Positions 17,814-25,883 of a stretch of 64,000 nt of DNA are shown one piece after another. This DNA comes from Enterobacter pseudoroggenkampii. Lineage in GTDB: Bacteria > Pseudomonadota > Gammaproteobacteria > Enterobacterales > Enterobacteriaceae. Location of the stretch: contig NZ_JAPMLV010000001.1 of the NCBI RefSeq assembly GCF_026420145.1, forward strand, positions 1,488,001 to 1,552,000, given 5' to 3'. The position numbers and the translations under genes were made by a program. Every line of letters begins with the position of its first letter. Within the stretch, counting starts at the first letter, position 1. Below the pieces are notes generated by a model that searched no databases, was not told the origin of the DNA, and worked only from the letters and a program-made list of their open reading frames with translations.

Positions 17814-19004
17814 ATGTTTCTGGTAATCGCTTTTCTGGGCGGGATGATAAGCCTGCTCAGCCCATGTACGCTCCCGGTTATTCCACTCCTGTTCGCCGGT
17901 TTCCAGGGGCAACGACGCCATATTCTGGCCCTGCTCGCCGGGATGGTCGTGATGTTCACCCTGGTGGCGATGGTCATCACCGTCGCCAGCGAGTGGATAA
18001 CAGCGGCAACCATTGTTGGGCGCTGGATCGCCATCGTCATTCTGGCCACCGCCGCGCTGGCCTTAATTTTCCCGTCTTTCGCCCAGCGTATCGCGGGACC
18101 GGCCGTCAGCGCGGGAAATGTTCTCAACACCCGAAGCGGGCAAACGCGCGGAATGACATCGGCTTTTCTGGCCGGGCTTGCGGTCGGGCTACTCTGGTCT
18201 CCCTGCGCGGGCCCCATCCTGGGCGCTATTTTCAGCATTAATATCGCGGGCCACTCGGCCATCGCCACGGGCGCACTGCTCGCTGCCTATGGCAGCGGAT
18301 GCGCGCTGATGCTGGGCCTGCTCGTTATCGGCAGCCGCACGCTGATGACACCGTTAAGGGCAAAGTCTGCGCTGATGGCGAAGCTCCGTCAGGGGGCAGG
18401 AGTTGCAATGTTAGCGGCAGTCGTCCTGAACGCGACGGGGATGACCTCGCTGCTGAAAGGGGCTAACGGCGTCGCAGACCGTCTTGAGACCGCGCTCTTA
18501 AATCTGGCAAAACCCCCAACCGCGCCGGTGAAGCTCCAGCCGGTGGCGATCGCTGAGCCCAGCAGCCAGCTGCCTTCGTTAAGCGGTGGAACAGGGTGGA
18601 TTAACGGTGACCCTGTCACGTCTGAAGCATTACGAGGGAAGGTTGTTCTGATTGATTTCTGGACGTGGGATTGCGTTAACTGCCAGCACACGCTCCCGCA
18701 TGTGCGAGACTGGGCCACGAAGTATCAGTCGCAGGGCCTGGTGGTGATTGGGGTTCACACCCCAGAATACCCCTGGGAAAAACCGCTTTCGTCGGTACAA
18801 AAGGCAGTAACGAAATGGCAGTTGCCGTATCGGGTTGTGACGGATAACAACTATCAAATCTGGAATGCGTTCGGCAACCAGTACTGGCCAGCGCATTACT
18901 ACTTTGATGCCAAAGGGCAGCTGCGCTATACCGCCTTTGGCGAGGGTGATTATGCGCAGCAGGAAAAGGTTATCCAGCAGTTGCTCAAAGAAGCCCGCCT
19001 ATAA
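17814..19004 (+). CDS. DipZ-like thiol-disulfide protein (CcdA/DsbD membrane domain + thioredoxin domain)
   Basis: 396 residues. The N-terminal half (about 1-220) is a CcdA/DsbD-type transmembrane domain with two conserved cysteines in SLLSPCTLPVIPLLF and LLWSPCAGPILGA, which carry electrons across the inner membrane. The C-terminal half (about 255-396) is a periplasmic redoxin domain with an active-site CVNC (Cys287/Cys290, FWTWDCVNCQH). The cis-proline region QYWPAHYYFD is present. The combined architecture is that of DipZ. It would deliver reducing power to periplasmic targets. Promoter motifs tie it to the preceding two-component system. Confidence 0.88.
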   Translation: MFLVIAFLGGMISLLSPCTLPVIPLLFAGFQGQRRHILALLAGMVVMFTLVAMVITVASEWITAATIVGRWIAIVILATAALALIFPSFAQRIAGPAVSAGNVLNTRSGQTRGMTSAFLAGLAVGLLWSPCAGPILGAIFSINIAGHSAIATGALLAAYGSGCALMLGLLVIGSRTLMTPLRAKSALMAKLRQGAGVAMLAAVVLNATGMTSLLKGANGVADRLETALLNLAKPPTAPVKLQPVAIAEPSSQLPSLSGGTGWINGDPVTSEALRGKVVLIDFWTWDCVNCQHTLPHVRDWATKYQSQGLVVIGVHTPEYPWEKPLSSVQKAVTKWQLPYRVVTDNNYQIWNAFGNQYWPAHYYFDAKGQLRYTAFGEGDYAQQEKVIQQLLKEARL

Positions 19005-19009
19005 TCGGA

Positions 19010-19774
19010 TCAGGGCTGGCGTTGAGCCACGATAAACAACCGAGGAAAAGCCAGTAGTATCTGCCCGTTTTCCTGGAGCGGATACTGCTCTTCCAGCAGT
19101 TCATGGTAGCGTTTCAGGAAACGTTTCTGCTCGCTCTCGTTCAGTTCCTGGAGCCAGGGGCGCAGGCCGGTGGCGCTTACCCAGTCAATAATGGCCTGAT
19201 GAGAGCTCATTTTGTGATAATAGGTCGTTCGCCAGATATCCACGTCACAGCCAGCCTCCGACAGAATATCGTAATAAGCATGTATACCCGGCAGAGGTTC
19301 GCGGCCACGGTCCGGGTAGTCTTGCTCCAGCGCCACTTCACGCATCGCCACATGGGTGGGTTCCAGCCAGTTATCGGGCATCTGGATCGCCAGCACGCCA
19401 TTTAACTTAAGCAGGGAGACAAGATGAGGCAGGAGATCGTAATGGTCCGGAACCCATTGCAGCGACGCGTTAGCATAAATCAGGCTCAGCGGCTGGCCAG
19501 GGTTGTACTGACGGATATCGGCCTCAACAAAGTGGCAGTCAGGTAAGGCAGCGCGTGCTTCCCCGAGCATGGCAGGGGAGTTATCGACCCCGGTGATGTG
19601 CGCAGAAGGCCAGCGATGCTTTAACAGCGCCGTGCTGTTACCTGGACCGCAGCCCAGATCGGCGATAGTAGCGGCTTCATCAAGAGGAATTCTGGCGAGC
19701 AACTCGGCTGCTGGACGCGTTCTTTCTGCGCCAAATTGCAGGTAAAGAGAAGGGTTCCAGTCGGCCATCATCAA
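19010..19774 (-). CDS. tam: Trans-aconitate 2-methyltransferase Tam
   Basis: Methylates trans-aconitate with S-adenosylmethionine, removing an inhibitor of aconitase. 252-254 residues, nearly collinear with E. coli Tam. Class I SAM fold: motif [19 protein letters not shown] ([19 protein letters not shown] here), acidic residue in [19 protein letters not shown] and [11 protein letters not shown]. Three ATG codons are stacked at the start (19774, 19771, 19768); the third matches the E. coli start, the first has the best spacing to GGAG. Convergent with dipZ, separated by 5 bp. Confidence 0.95.
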   Translation of the reverse strand: MMMADWNPSLYLQFGAERTRPAAELLARIPLDEAATIADLGCGPGNSTALLKHRWPSAHITGVDNSPAMLGEARAALPDCHFVEADIRQYNPGQPLSLIYANASLQWVPDHYDLLPHLVSLLKLNGVLAIQMPDNWLEPTHVAMREVALEQDYPDRGREPLPGIHAYYDILSEAGCDVDIWRTTYYHKMSSHQAIIDWVSATGLRPWLQELNESEQKRFLKRYHELLEEQYPLQENGQILLAFPRLFIVAQRQP

Positions 19775-20151
19775 TTCTCCGTCTTACATGATTCAGCAAG
19801 AATAGCACAGGCAGATGCCTGTAAAGCGGTACCGACGATGGTTTTGGGCAGATGAAGTCAGCAGATTCTGTAAAATGAAGGGGAAGGTGGGAAAAATAAG
19901 CAATCGGAAATATTACCCCTTAAAAGATTAAGGGGCAATGTTTTTATTGTAATTACTTTATGATTATTGTTTTTTATTATTTTATCGGCAAAGTGCTTCT
20001 TATGCTCTGTACCCGAAACTTTAAATATTAGATAATCATCGATGGGTATATCCCTGGTGTTTCGTAGGTCTTTGACCTCCTGACCGCTTAGTTTTGCGAG
20101 AACTTCGTGGTCAGGTACTTTTTAAGTATAGGGAATATGCGGCACAATGAA
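19775..20151. other. Non-coding, AT-rich stretch between tam and the luxI-type gene
   Basis: No supportable gene. It is clearly AT-richer than the flanks. It holds two perfect dyads: CCCCTTA-AAAGAT-TAAGGGG at 19916-19935 and AGGTC-TTT-GACCT at 20066-20078. A TATAGG-like -10 (around 20126-20131) upstream of the lux box may be the luxI promoter. The function of the dyads is unknown. Confidence 0.5.
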
Positions 20152-20171
20152 AGCTGTCCTAAAAGACAGGT
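20152..20171. promoter_or_regulatory. lux box upstream of the luxI-type gene
   Basis: AGCTGTC-CTAAAA-GACAGGT, read on the other strand as ACCTGTC-TTTTAG-GACAGCT, has the 7-6-7 layout of the Vibrio lux box (ACCTGTA-N6-TACAGGT) and of the Pantoea EsaR box. It ends 37 bp before the luxI ATG. The closeness to the ATG suggests it lies near or below the transcription start, which would favour repression by the LuxR protein as in EsaR/ExpR systems, but activation cannot be ruled out. Confidence 0.7.
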
Positions 20172-20208
20172 GATGATAGTTTCAGGTGTTATTATCAGGA
20201 ACAAGAGC

Positions 20209-20847
20209 ATGATTTCTGTCATTGAATTTTTTTTACACGACTACGATGATTTACCTCCAGCACTAGCGCACGAACTCTACCGACTCAGAAGAAAAACCTT
20301 TCGGGACCGACTCGACTGGAAAGTGGAATGCGTCGAAGGGATGGAAAAGGATCAATTTGATTCCCATAACACGACATACTTACTGGGTATGTATGATGGA
20401 CAGCTGTTATGCGGCGCGCGATTTATTAACTCAACGCAGCCGACAATGATAAGCGAAATCTTTCATAATTATTTCGATAATCCCATTGTTTTTCCAGCCG
20501 ATGTTCCCTGCTGTGAAGTGAGTCGTTTATTTTTAGATAAAGAAACACGAGACTCTGCAAGTTTGCAGGGCGTGCCCGCCAGTAAAGCATTGTTTCTTGC
20601 AATGAATATTTATTGCATAAAGAATAAATACCACGGAATGTACGCAGTAGCCAGTCGCGGTATGTATGCCATATTTCGCCATGCGAACTGGAAAGTTGAA
20701 GTTATTCAGCGCGGTGTTTCTGAAAAAGGGGAGGTTATTTACTATATTTATATGCCTGCCAGCACCCGCGTTATTGAAGATATTATTAGTAAAGACAAAT
20801 CCAGCCACTGGCTTCGCGAAATGCTCGGGCATTTACGCTATCTATAA
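20209..20847 (+). CDS. LuxI-family acyl-homoserine lactone synthase
   Basis: 212 residues; makes an N-acyl-homoserine lactone from S-adenosylmethionine and an acyl carrier. All invariant LuxI residues align at the right spacing: Arg27, Phe31, Trp37, Asp48, Asp51, Arg71, Glu103 and Arg106. ATG 20209 has AGGA 8 bases upstream; the longer frame from 20107 would swallow the lux box. Relatives I recognise are the enteric CroI/EasI/EsaI group. It is tail-to-tail with a luxR gene 14 bp away, the usual arrangement in this group. AHL chain length cannot be predicted. Confidence 0.92.
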   Translation: MISVIEFFLHDYDDLPPALAHELYRLRRKTFRDRLDWKVECVEGMEKDQFDSHNTTYLLGMYDGQLLCGARFINSTQPTMISEIFHNYFDNPIVFPADVPCCEVSRLFLDKETRDSASLQGVPASKALFLAMNIYCIKNKYHGMYAVASRGMYAIFRHANWKVEVIQRGVSEKGEVIYYIYMPASTRVIEDIISKDKSSHWLREMLGHLRYL

Positions 20848-20861
20848 CCAGTGTCTGAGGG

Positions 20862-21554
20862 TCAGTCGTCCAGTAACCGGAGTTCTGTTCCAAGCTTTAT
20901 TGCATGTCTGGCATTATTCACACCGAGTTTTTTCATTATATTGCCCATATGGAATTTAACGGTGCGTTCAGCAATAGATAAAATAACAGAAATTTCTGCA
21001 TAGGTTTTTCCGGCGCTGACCCATTTGAGGATTTGTCGCTCACGTGGCGACAAGAACACATTCTTTTTCTGCTGATGCTGACTATACAGATTGAGTGTCT
21101 TCTGATGTAACTGAACAAGGAAGCGTAGAAATTGCGGCCGATATTTCTCTATGTCAATACCAGAATGCTTAGGACTGATGACGGATAAGACAACAAGATT
21201 ATTCAGATAGTCATGTAGAGGAAAAGTCTGCCCCTGGTATATATCATACTGAACGCTTTCGTCGAAAATGCGTGTCAGGTTATAACCATCCGACAGGACG
21301 ACATCGCTTTCCCAGAAAAAGTCTTCAACACAGCGCAAAGCCCGAATAATGACAGGGTCAATGAACTGATATTTTCTTTCAAGGTAGATATTAAACCACT
21401 CAGGACTGTTATTGAGTATCCTCATCTGTGAAGGATCTTTCTTGTTCATAATAGCGTAGGCAAAGACGATCCCTTTGAAGTCCTCAAAAAACGCGTCCAG
21501 CTCACTCTGAATTAGCGTATTGATCGTTATGTCGTTGTAATATGTATCCTTCAC
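20862..21554 (-). CDS. LuxR-family quorum-sensing regulator
   Basis: 230 residues from GTG 21554 (AGGAGG 11-16 bases upstream; the longer frame to 21686 is unconserved). The N-terminal autoinducer-binding domain has the Trp, Tyr, Asp, Pro and second Trp expected around WFNIYLERKYQFIDPVII and FFWESD. The C-terminal GerE-type helix-turn-helix reads LSPRERQILKWVSAGKTYAE then SIAERTVKFHMGNIMKKLGV. It is convergent with luxI. It probably binds the lux box at 20152-20171. In this subfamily the free protein often represses and the AHL releases it. Confidence 0.9.
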   Translation of the reverse strand: MKDTYYNDITINTLIQSELDAFFEDFKGIVFAYAIMNKKDPSQMRILNNSPEWFNIYLERKYQFIDPVIIRALRCVEDFFWESDVVLSDGYNLTRIFDESVQYDIYQGQTFPLHDYLNNLVVLSVISPKHSGIDIEKYRPQFLRFLVQLHQKTLNLYSQHQQKKNVFLSPRERQILKWVSAGKTYAEISVILSIAERTVKFHMGNIMKKLGVNNARHAIKLGTELRLLDD

Positions 21555-21859
21555 GTGAGTTGCTGCCTCCTGTTCGAGTGGAGGAGCAAGTATAATATGC
21601 TTCGTTATCTGTAGCGAGTCGCATTTTAATCCAATCAACAGATAAGACAGGCTACCTCTGCAGGCAGCCTTGTGAACGTTTGGCATTTTTGAATGGTAAA
21701 TGCAGATGACTCAGGGAAATGTTTATGATTTTATCGAATTTCGAAATCGTTCACTAAATATAGTAGGCTGCAAAATTTAGGAGGTTTCCCGCATTCCATC
21801 CGCGTAACGGACAAGCGCACCAACTCATGCGCCTTCAAATCAGGATTCAAACCAGTAGG
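21555..21859. other. Non-coding stretch upstream of luxR
   Basis: About 300 bp with the luxR promoter and, at its far end, the tail of the NudK-like gene's transcript. I see no additional gene, no good terminator and no second lux box. Confidence 0.4.
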
Positions 21860-22444
21860 TTAAAGAATACCTTTAAGGGCCACATGATAAAGCAGCATGA
21901 TGGTTTTCCCGTCGACGATTTTTCCCGTCTCAATGCCGCGTAATGCCTCTTCAAGCGTCATTTCCAGCACGTCGATATCTTCTCCTTCCGCCTTGATCCC
22001 ACCGCCAGCGCCGGTTCTGTCTCTCGGCTGGTACTCGGCAAGGTAAAAATAGAGCTTTTCCGTAACGGAGCCCGGGCTCATATAGGCTTCGAAAATTTTC
22101 TGCACGCGTGAAACGTGAAATCCGGTCTCTTCTTCCGCTTCTGCTTTGATGCGGCTCTCGGGATCCATGTTGTCCAGCAACCCTGCAGCGGCTTCAATGA
22201 GATTGTCCTCATGGCCGTTGATAAAGACGGGGAAGCGGAACTGGCGAGTCAGGATCACCGTCTTTTTATCACGGTTGTAGAGCAAAATCGTCGCGCCGTT
22301 GCCACGGTCATAGACTTCCCGCTGCTGCCGCTGCCATTCGCCATCACGTCGCTGCAGGTCGAAGGTATATTTTTTAAGGACGTACCAGTTATCTGACAGT
22401 GTTTCACTGTTAATGATGCGCACATCTGCACGTTTCGATTGCAC
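21860..22444 (-). CDS. NudK-like Nudix hydrolase
   Basis: 194 residues resembling E. coli NudK (YffH), which hydrolyses GDP-mannose and related nucleotide sugars. Shared features: REVYDRGNGATILLYN, VILTRQFRFPVFING and a NudK-type Nudix box (GLLDNMDPESRIKAEAEEETGF, divided at AEAEEETGF), followed by MSPGSVTEKLYFYLAEY. The Nudix box departs from the textbook consensus in the same way as NudK. Start is GTG 22444 with a strong AAGGAGG. It is divergent from a DeoR-family regulator, and the shared promoter is full of CGTGCA sites. Likely a NudK paralogue; substrate unproven. Confidence 0.85.
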   Translation of the reverse strand: MQSKRADVRIINSETLSDNWYVLKKYTFDLQRRDGEWQRQQREVYDRGNGATILLYNRDKKTVILTRQFRFPVFINGHEDNLIEAAAGLLDNMDPESRIKAEAEEETGFHVSRVQKIFEAYMSPGSVTEKLYFYLAEYQPRDRTGAGGGIKAEGEDIDVLEMTLEEALRGIETGKIVDGKTIMLLYHVALKGIL

Positions 22445-22514
22445 GTTTGTTCCTCCTTACGTAGAGTAATTATCATAAACAGCATTATCGTGCATTTACA
22501 AGATAAAACATGCA
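22427..22514. promoter_or_regulatory. Repeated CGTGCA/TGCACG sites in the nudK-like/deoR-like promoter
   Basis: TGCACG at 22427-22432 and 22440-22445, CGTGCA at 22489-22494 and the related CATGCA at 22509-22514 lie in and around the region between the divergent genes. The last two flank AT-rich DNA just before the regulator's start. The same hexamer is repeated before the DUF4406 gene (23737-23806), suggesting a common operator for the DeoR-type protein. Confidence 0.5.
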
Positions 22515-22530
22515 ATTTCAGGAATTCATG

Positions 22531-23304
22531 ATGCTCACCAGTCAACGAAAACAATTGATCCTCGAAAAGCTCGGCGCCGAAGGTCAGGTCCAGTCAAAAG
22601 CGCTCAGCATTCTCTTTGACGTCTCTGAAGACACCATCCGGCGCGATCTGCGCGAGCTGGCGGCAGAAGGGCGCTTGCAGCGGGTTCACGGTGGCGCGCT
22701 GCCGTCATCTTCCGCAATTGCTCCGTTTGCTGAACGGCAATCCGTGAAAATGGATGCGAAAAAAAGAGTGGCCCGCAAAGGCGCGCAGCTGATTTCATCA
22801 GGCCAGGTGGTGATCGTCGATGGTGGTACGACAACGTCGGAGCTGATTACGTTTCTCCCTCCCGAGCTTCGTATCACTGTGGTGACGCACAGCCCGAGCA
22901 TTGCCCTGGGGCTTGTCGATCATCCGTCCATTGAGGTGATTCTGATCGGCGGTCGCTTGTATAAACACTCTATCGTTGCGGTCGGCGCTGCGGCCATCGA
23001 AGGCATCGAAAATATTCATGCAGACCTGTTCTTTATGGGCGTGACCGGGATCCATCCTGAAGCTGGATTAACGACCGGTGATTTCGAAGAGGCGTGCATC
23101 AAACGTGCATTTTCCGGCAGAGCCGCGGAGACTGTTGTTCTGGCTTCTCCGGAAAAGATCAACACAGCGTCTTCGTTTGTGATTGGTGATGTGTCATCGG
23201 TGAATACCATCGTCGTGGAAGACAATACCGCTAAGGACTGGATCCGCGCAGTATCAGAAAAGGGGGTATCCGTCGTGTTAACCTCAGATCGTGATACTGT
23301 CTGA
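22531..23304 (+). CDS. DeoR-family transcriptional regulator
   Basis: 257 residues. The N-terminal DeoR helix-turn-helix is textbook (SQRKQLILEKLGAEGQ, then FDVSEDTIRRDLRELAAEGRL and VHGGAL). The C-terminal DeoRC sensor has IVDGGTTTSELITFLP and GGRLYKHSIVAVG, the ISOCOT-type fold that binds phosphorylated sugars. I favour ATG 22531, which spaces AGGA correctly; 22528 and 22510 are possible. It probably controls the nudK-like gene and the convergent DUF4406 gene. The effector, likely a phosphorylated sugar or nucleoside derivative, is not identifiable. Confidence 0.9.
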   Translation: MLTSQRKQLILEKLGAEGQVQSKALSILFDVSEDTIRRDLRELAAEGRLQRVHGGALPSSSAIAPFAERQSVKMDAKKRVARKGAQLISSGQVVIVDGGTTTSELITFLPPELRITVVTHSPSIALGLVDHPSIEVILIGGRLYKHSIVAVGAAAIEGIENIHADLFFMGVTGIHPEAGLTTGDFEEACIKRAFSGRAAETVVLASPEKINTASSFVIGDVSSVNTIVVEDNTAKDWIRAVSEKGVSVVLTSDRDTV

Positions 23305-23341
23305 CAGCCAGCCTGAGAGCATAGCCTGGCTGTCGGTTTTC
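23303..23341. terminator. Shared terminator between the deoR-like and DUF4406 genes
   Basis: GACAGCCAG (23303-23311) and CTGGCTGTC (23326-23334) form a perfect 9-bp stem, followed by GGTTTTCC on the plus strand. It fills the whole gap between the two convergent stop codons. Confidence 0.7.
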
Positions 23342-23342
23342 C

Positions 23343-23705
23343 TTAAGCCTCAGGAATGTCCTCAAGCGCGGTATAAACCCTGAGGCCGTATTTTCTGGCG
23401 ACCTCAATGTCCATATCGGCACCTTTAGATGCACCGGCGATACGATAAATTGCATCGCATTTAGCTATGAGCCGGTGAGCAACGGGGTAGAGCATCGCTT
23501 CGCTGATTTCATCACCAACGGTTTTCGAGCCCGCGGCCTTTGCCAACGGCAAAGCAAGCCATTCACCTATGATCGGAATGTGACCACGCTGGTAAACGGC
23601 TAATGCTGCGCTTTCGAGACGCGCCAGATTCTCATCAATGCGCGCCTGAACGCCGTCGGTTCCGCTGCGGTAGGGGCCGGCAATTAGAATCAACTGTTGT
23701 GTCAT
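23343..23705 (-). CDS. DUF4406 protein (nucleoside 2-deoxyribosyltransferase-like fold)
   Basis: 120 residues starting MTQQLILIAGPYRSG, with AGAGGTATTT as ribosome binding site; the longer frame to 23741 adds twelve residues without support. The opening LIAGPYRSGTD and the later CDAIYRIAGASKGADMDIEVAR correspond to the nucleotide-binding elements of the DUF4406/nucleoside deoxyribosyltransferase-like group. The enzyme activity is untested in relatives I know. Its promoter has two direct CGTGCA repeats 10 bp apart, matching the DeoR/NudK promoter, so all three genes probably form one nucleotide/sugar-salvage regulon. Confidence 0.75.
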   Translation of the reverse strand: MTQQLILIAGPYRSGTDGVQARIDENLARLESAALAVYQRGHIPIIGEWLALPLAKAAGSKTVGDEISEAMLYPVAHRLIAKCDAIYRIAGASKGADMDIEVARKYGLRVYTALEDIPEA

Positions 23706-23736
23706 AAATACCTCTGTCAGTGTTATTGCATGAAGT

Positions 23737-23806
23737 TGCACGATTACAGCCCATACCTTACGGGATTAATGTGGCTTAATGAAGCACTTTCGTGCATAAG
23801 CGTGCA
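23737..23806. promoter_or_regulatory. CGTGCA repeat cluster upstream of the DUF4406 gene
   Basis: TGCACG at 23737-23742 and direct CGTGCA repeats at 23791-23796 and 23801-23806 (exactly one helical turn apart). The first of these also pairs as GCAC-TTTC-GTGC (23784-23795). Same hexamer as in the promoter of the nudK-like and deoR-like genes. Confidence 0.5.
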
Positions 23807-23842
23807 AATAGACGCATGACAGATATTTAATGACATCTGACG

Positions 23843-24214
23843 CTACAGACTTTGCGGCGCATGGCACACCGCCTCGATATTATGACCATCAGGCGAGATG
23901 ACAAACGCGGCATAGTAATTTTCACCGTATGACCTCAACCCCGGCCCGCCGTTATCACGTCCGCCGGCGCGCAGTGCAGCATGGTAAAAATCATCAACCT
24001 GCTGACGCGTATTGGCCACAAACGCCAGATGCAGAGGCGCGGGTTTGTCATTTGTATGGAAAAGGCAAAGTGAAACATCGCCGGAACTCATTTCTACACC
24101 ATACTCCGGCGTGCCTTCATCGATGAGTTCTACACCAAGCGGGCGAAGCGCCTCGAGGAAGAAGGTTTTACTTTTTTCATAATCGCTGACGCCGAATTTC
24201 ACATGATCAAACAT
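23843..24214 (-). CDS. VOC-family (glyoxalase/bleomycin-resistance fold) protein
   Basis: 123 residues with two beta-alpha-beta-beta-beta units: opening FDHVKFGVSDYEKSKTFFLEAL and closing YYAAFVISPDGHNIEAVCH. Likely metal ligands are His4 of the first unit, His in PLHLAFVA and the final Glu of NIEAV. This subgroup includes many uncharacterised lactoylglutathione-lyase-like proteins; the actual substrate is unknown. Monocistronic by spacing. Confidence 0.85.
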   Translation of the reverse strand: MFDHVKFGVSDYEKSKTFFLEALRPLGVELIDEGTPEYGVEMSSGDVSLCLFHTNDKPAPLHLAFVANTRQQVDDFYHAALRAGGRDNGGPGLRSYGENYYAAFVISPDGHNIEAVCHAPQSL

Positions 24215-24308
24215 TATCGACTCCTGAAAAGAGATAGAGAAATGAAGAGTATAGGAGGTGAGTGGAGTCGAAGATGATCAAAGGCGTGTCAATGTGACTG
24301 ATATCTCG

Positions 24309-24752
24309 CTACATAACAGACCGTTTACGTCCAACAAACGTCCAGCGCAGATAGTCGTAAAGCCAGTTAAACAGCATCGTGTATGGCAGGAAAAACAGTA
24401 CAAGACCAATCTCAACAAAAAATGCCTCAGTCATTGTAAGATTCAGCATAATCATCGCGACAGGCATTAAGGTTATGATGAGTCCCGCTTCAAAACCTAC
24501 CGCATGGATCGCACGAATGAGAAATGTTCTTTCAAACTGGTATTTTTTCTGCAGGGAATCAAAGAGCTTATTAAAAATAAAATTCCAGACCGTTGCGGTA
24601 AGTGCGGATATGACGGACAACGTGCCTGACTGAAGTACAGACACATTCATCAGCCAGGCAAGTGACAGGGCGATAATAACGTTGGCCGTCACCTCAAAAA
24701 TGACAGCATGGAAGATTCTCTCTTTAACACTTTTATTTAATTCAATTTCCAT
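24309..24752 (-). CDS. PACE-family efflux transporter (AceI-like)
   Basis: 147 residues with four transmembrane helices arranged as two repeated bacterial transmembrane pair units (about 12-36 and 40-62; 80-101 and 106-129). The first helix has the membrane-embedded acid RIFHAVIFEVTANVIIALSLAWL, equivalent to the essential Glu15 of Acinetobacter AceI, and the RxxHxxxFExG pattern recurs in the second unit as RAIHAVGFEAGLIITL. PACE proteins export biocides such as chlorhexidine and short diamines by proton exchange. Substrate here is inferred from the family. Confidence 0.88.
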   Translation of the reverse strand: MEIELNKSVKERIFHAVIFEVTANVIIALSLAWLMNVSVLQSGTLSVISALTATVWNFIFNKLFDSLQKKYQFERTFLIRAIHAVGFEAGLIITLMPVAMIMLNLTMTEAFFVEIGLVLFFLPYTMLFNWLYDYLRWTFVGRKRSVM

Positions 24753-24826
24753 TTGATTAGGGCTGCGTTTTTCAAAAGCTTAAGTATATCAGACATCTTT
24801 CAACTCTTTCTAAACAGCAGGTTATG

Positions 24827-25792
24827 TTAAATACAGCCCAAACCAACTAATGTGGAATGTACGGCCTCATTAAGAGGGGTCTGCGGTTCATGTCCTAAAA
24901 AGGCAATCAGTTTTGAATTATCCATCTCTATTGTCTGCTCCCAAAGATAGCGCATCTCCCGCATTTCATGCAGCGTAGCGTTAAAGGGACTCATCGCAGA
25001 GATAAGCCACCAGGGAAACGATTTCACTTTCGCCTTTATACCGGCACGCTCCACGACGAGCTTTATGGCGGCGGTCATCGCTGTCCCATCAGGATCCCAA
25101 TGCCCGCGCATATGGAAACTGGCAAACGGTTCGAGCGCATCCCGACGCGCCAACAGTGCTGCGAGCGTTTCGGCGACATCCGGCAGATAAGCCCACTGGT
25201 GGTCTGCGCCGGTTTTGCCGGGGTTTTTAATGACCCGCGGTGGATGCCCCGGTTTGACCAGTCCCTGTGAAAACCAGTTGTTGCCAGCATGGGGACCAAA
25301 AAAGTCTCCAGCCCGCAAAATCAGCACCTTTCCGCCACGCTGTGCATAGGCTGCGAGTTCCTGCTCCATTTGCACGCGTATGGCGCCTTTTCGGGTAACC
25401 GGATTCTGAGGGGAATCCTCGCGTAAGAGGGGAAAAGCATCCGGACCGTAGTTATAAATCGTGCCCGGCAGAACGATTAATGCACCGTTTTTCTCCGCTG
25501 CGCTGATGGTGTTATGCAGCATGGGCAAAACGAGCTGTTCCCAGTTTCGATAACCCGGCGGGTTAACGGCATGGACAATCACGCTGCATTCTGACGCCGC
25601 CGCCTCAACCTGTTCAGCATTCAGCGCATCTCCGCTTATCCACGAAATGCTATTGTTGCGATCGGCATTTTGCGGAGTGCAGCGGCGCAATGCACGCACA
25701 TCCCATTCGTCCCGGATCAATTTACGGGCTATTTCGCCACCGATCCCACCCGTTGCGCCCAGTATTAGTACCTTATTTGTGCTTTTCATCAT
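24827..25792 (-). CDS. NAD(P)-binding epimerase-like protein
   Basis: 321 residues of the extended short-chain dehydrogenase/NmrA-like type. N-terminal Rossmann motif VLILGATGGIGGEIARKLI (residues about 8-26), VIVHAVNPPGYRN, and GTIYNYGPDAFPLL where the Tyr takes the place of the usual YxxxK. Possibly it binds the nucleotide without full catalytic power; function is unknown. Divergent from a LysR gene 91 bp away, which is the likely regulator. Confidence 0.8.
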   Translation of the reverse strand: MMKSTNKVLILGATGGIGGEIARKLIRDEWDVRALRRCTPQNADRNNSISWISGDALNAEQVEAAASECSVIVHAVNPPGYRNWEQLVLPMLHNTISAAEKNGALIVLPGTIYNYGPDAFPLLREDSPQNPVTRKGAIRVQMEQELAAYAQRGGKVLILRAGDFFGPHAGNNWFSQGLVKPGHPPRVIKNPGKTGADHQWAYLPDVAETLAALLARRDALEPFASFHMRGHWDPDGTAMTAAIKLVVERAGIKAKVKSFPWWLISAMSPFNATLHEMREMRYLWEQTIEMDNSKLIAFLGHEPQTPLNEAVHSTLVGLGCI

Positions 25793-25883
25793 CTGACCCT
25801 TATTGGATATCTGCTTGACATCTTAATGACCGCACGGGCTAAATGTAATTGCATAATATAAGCCAGCAGGTATGCATTTTTGT

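Noticed and set aside
21555..21686. N-terminal extension of the LuxR protein
   Set aside because: Residues do not resemble the family; GTG 21554 after AGGAGG gives normal length.
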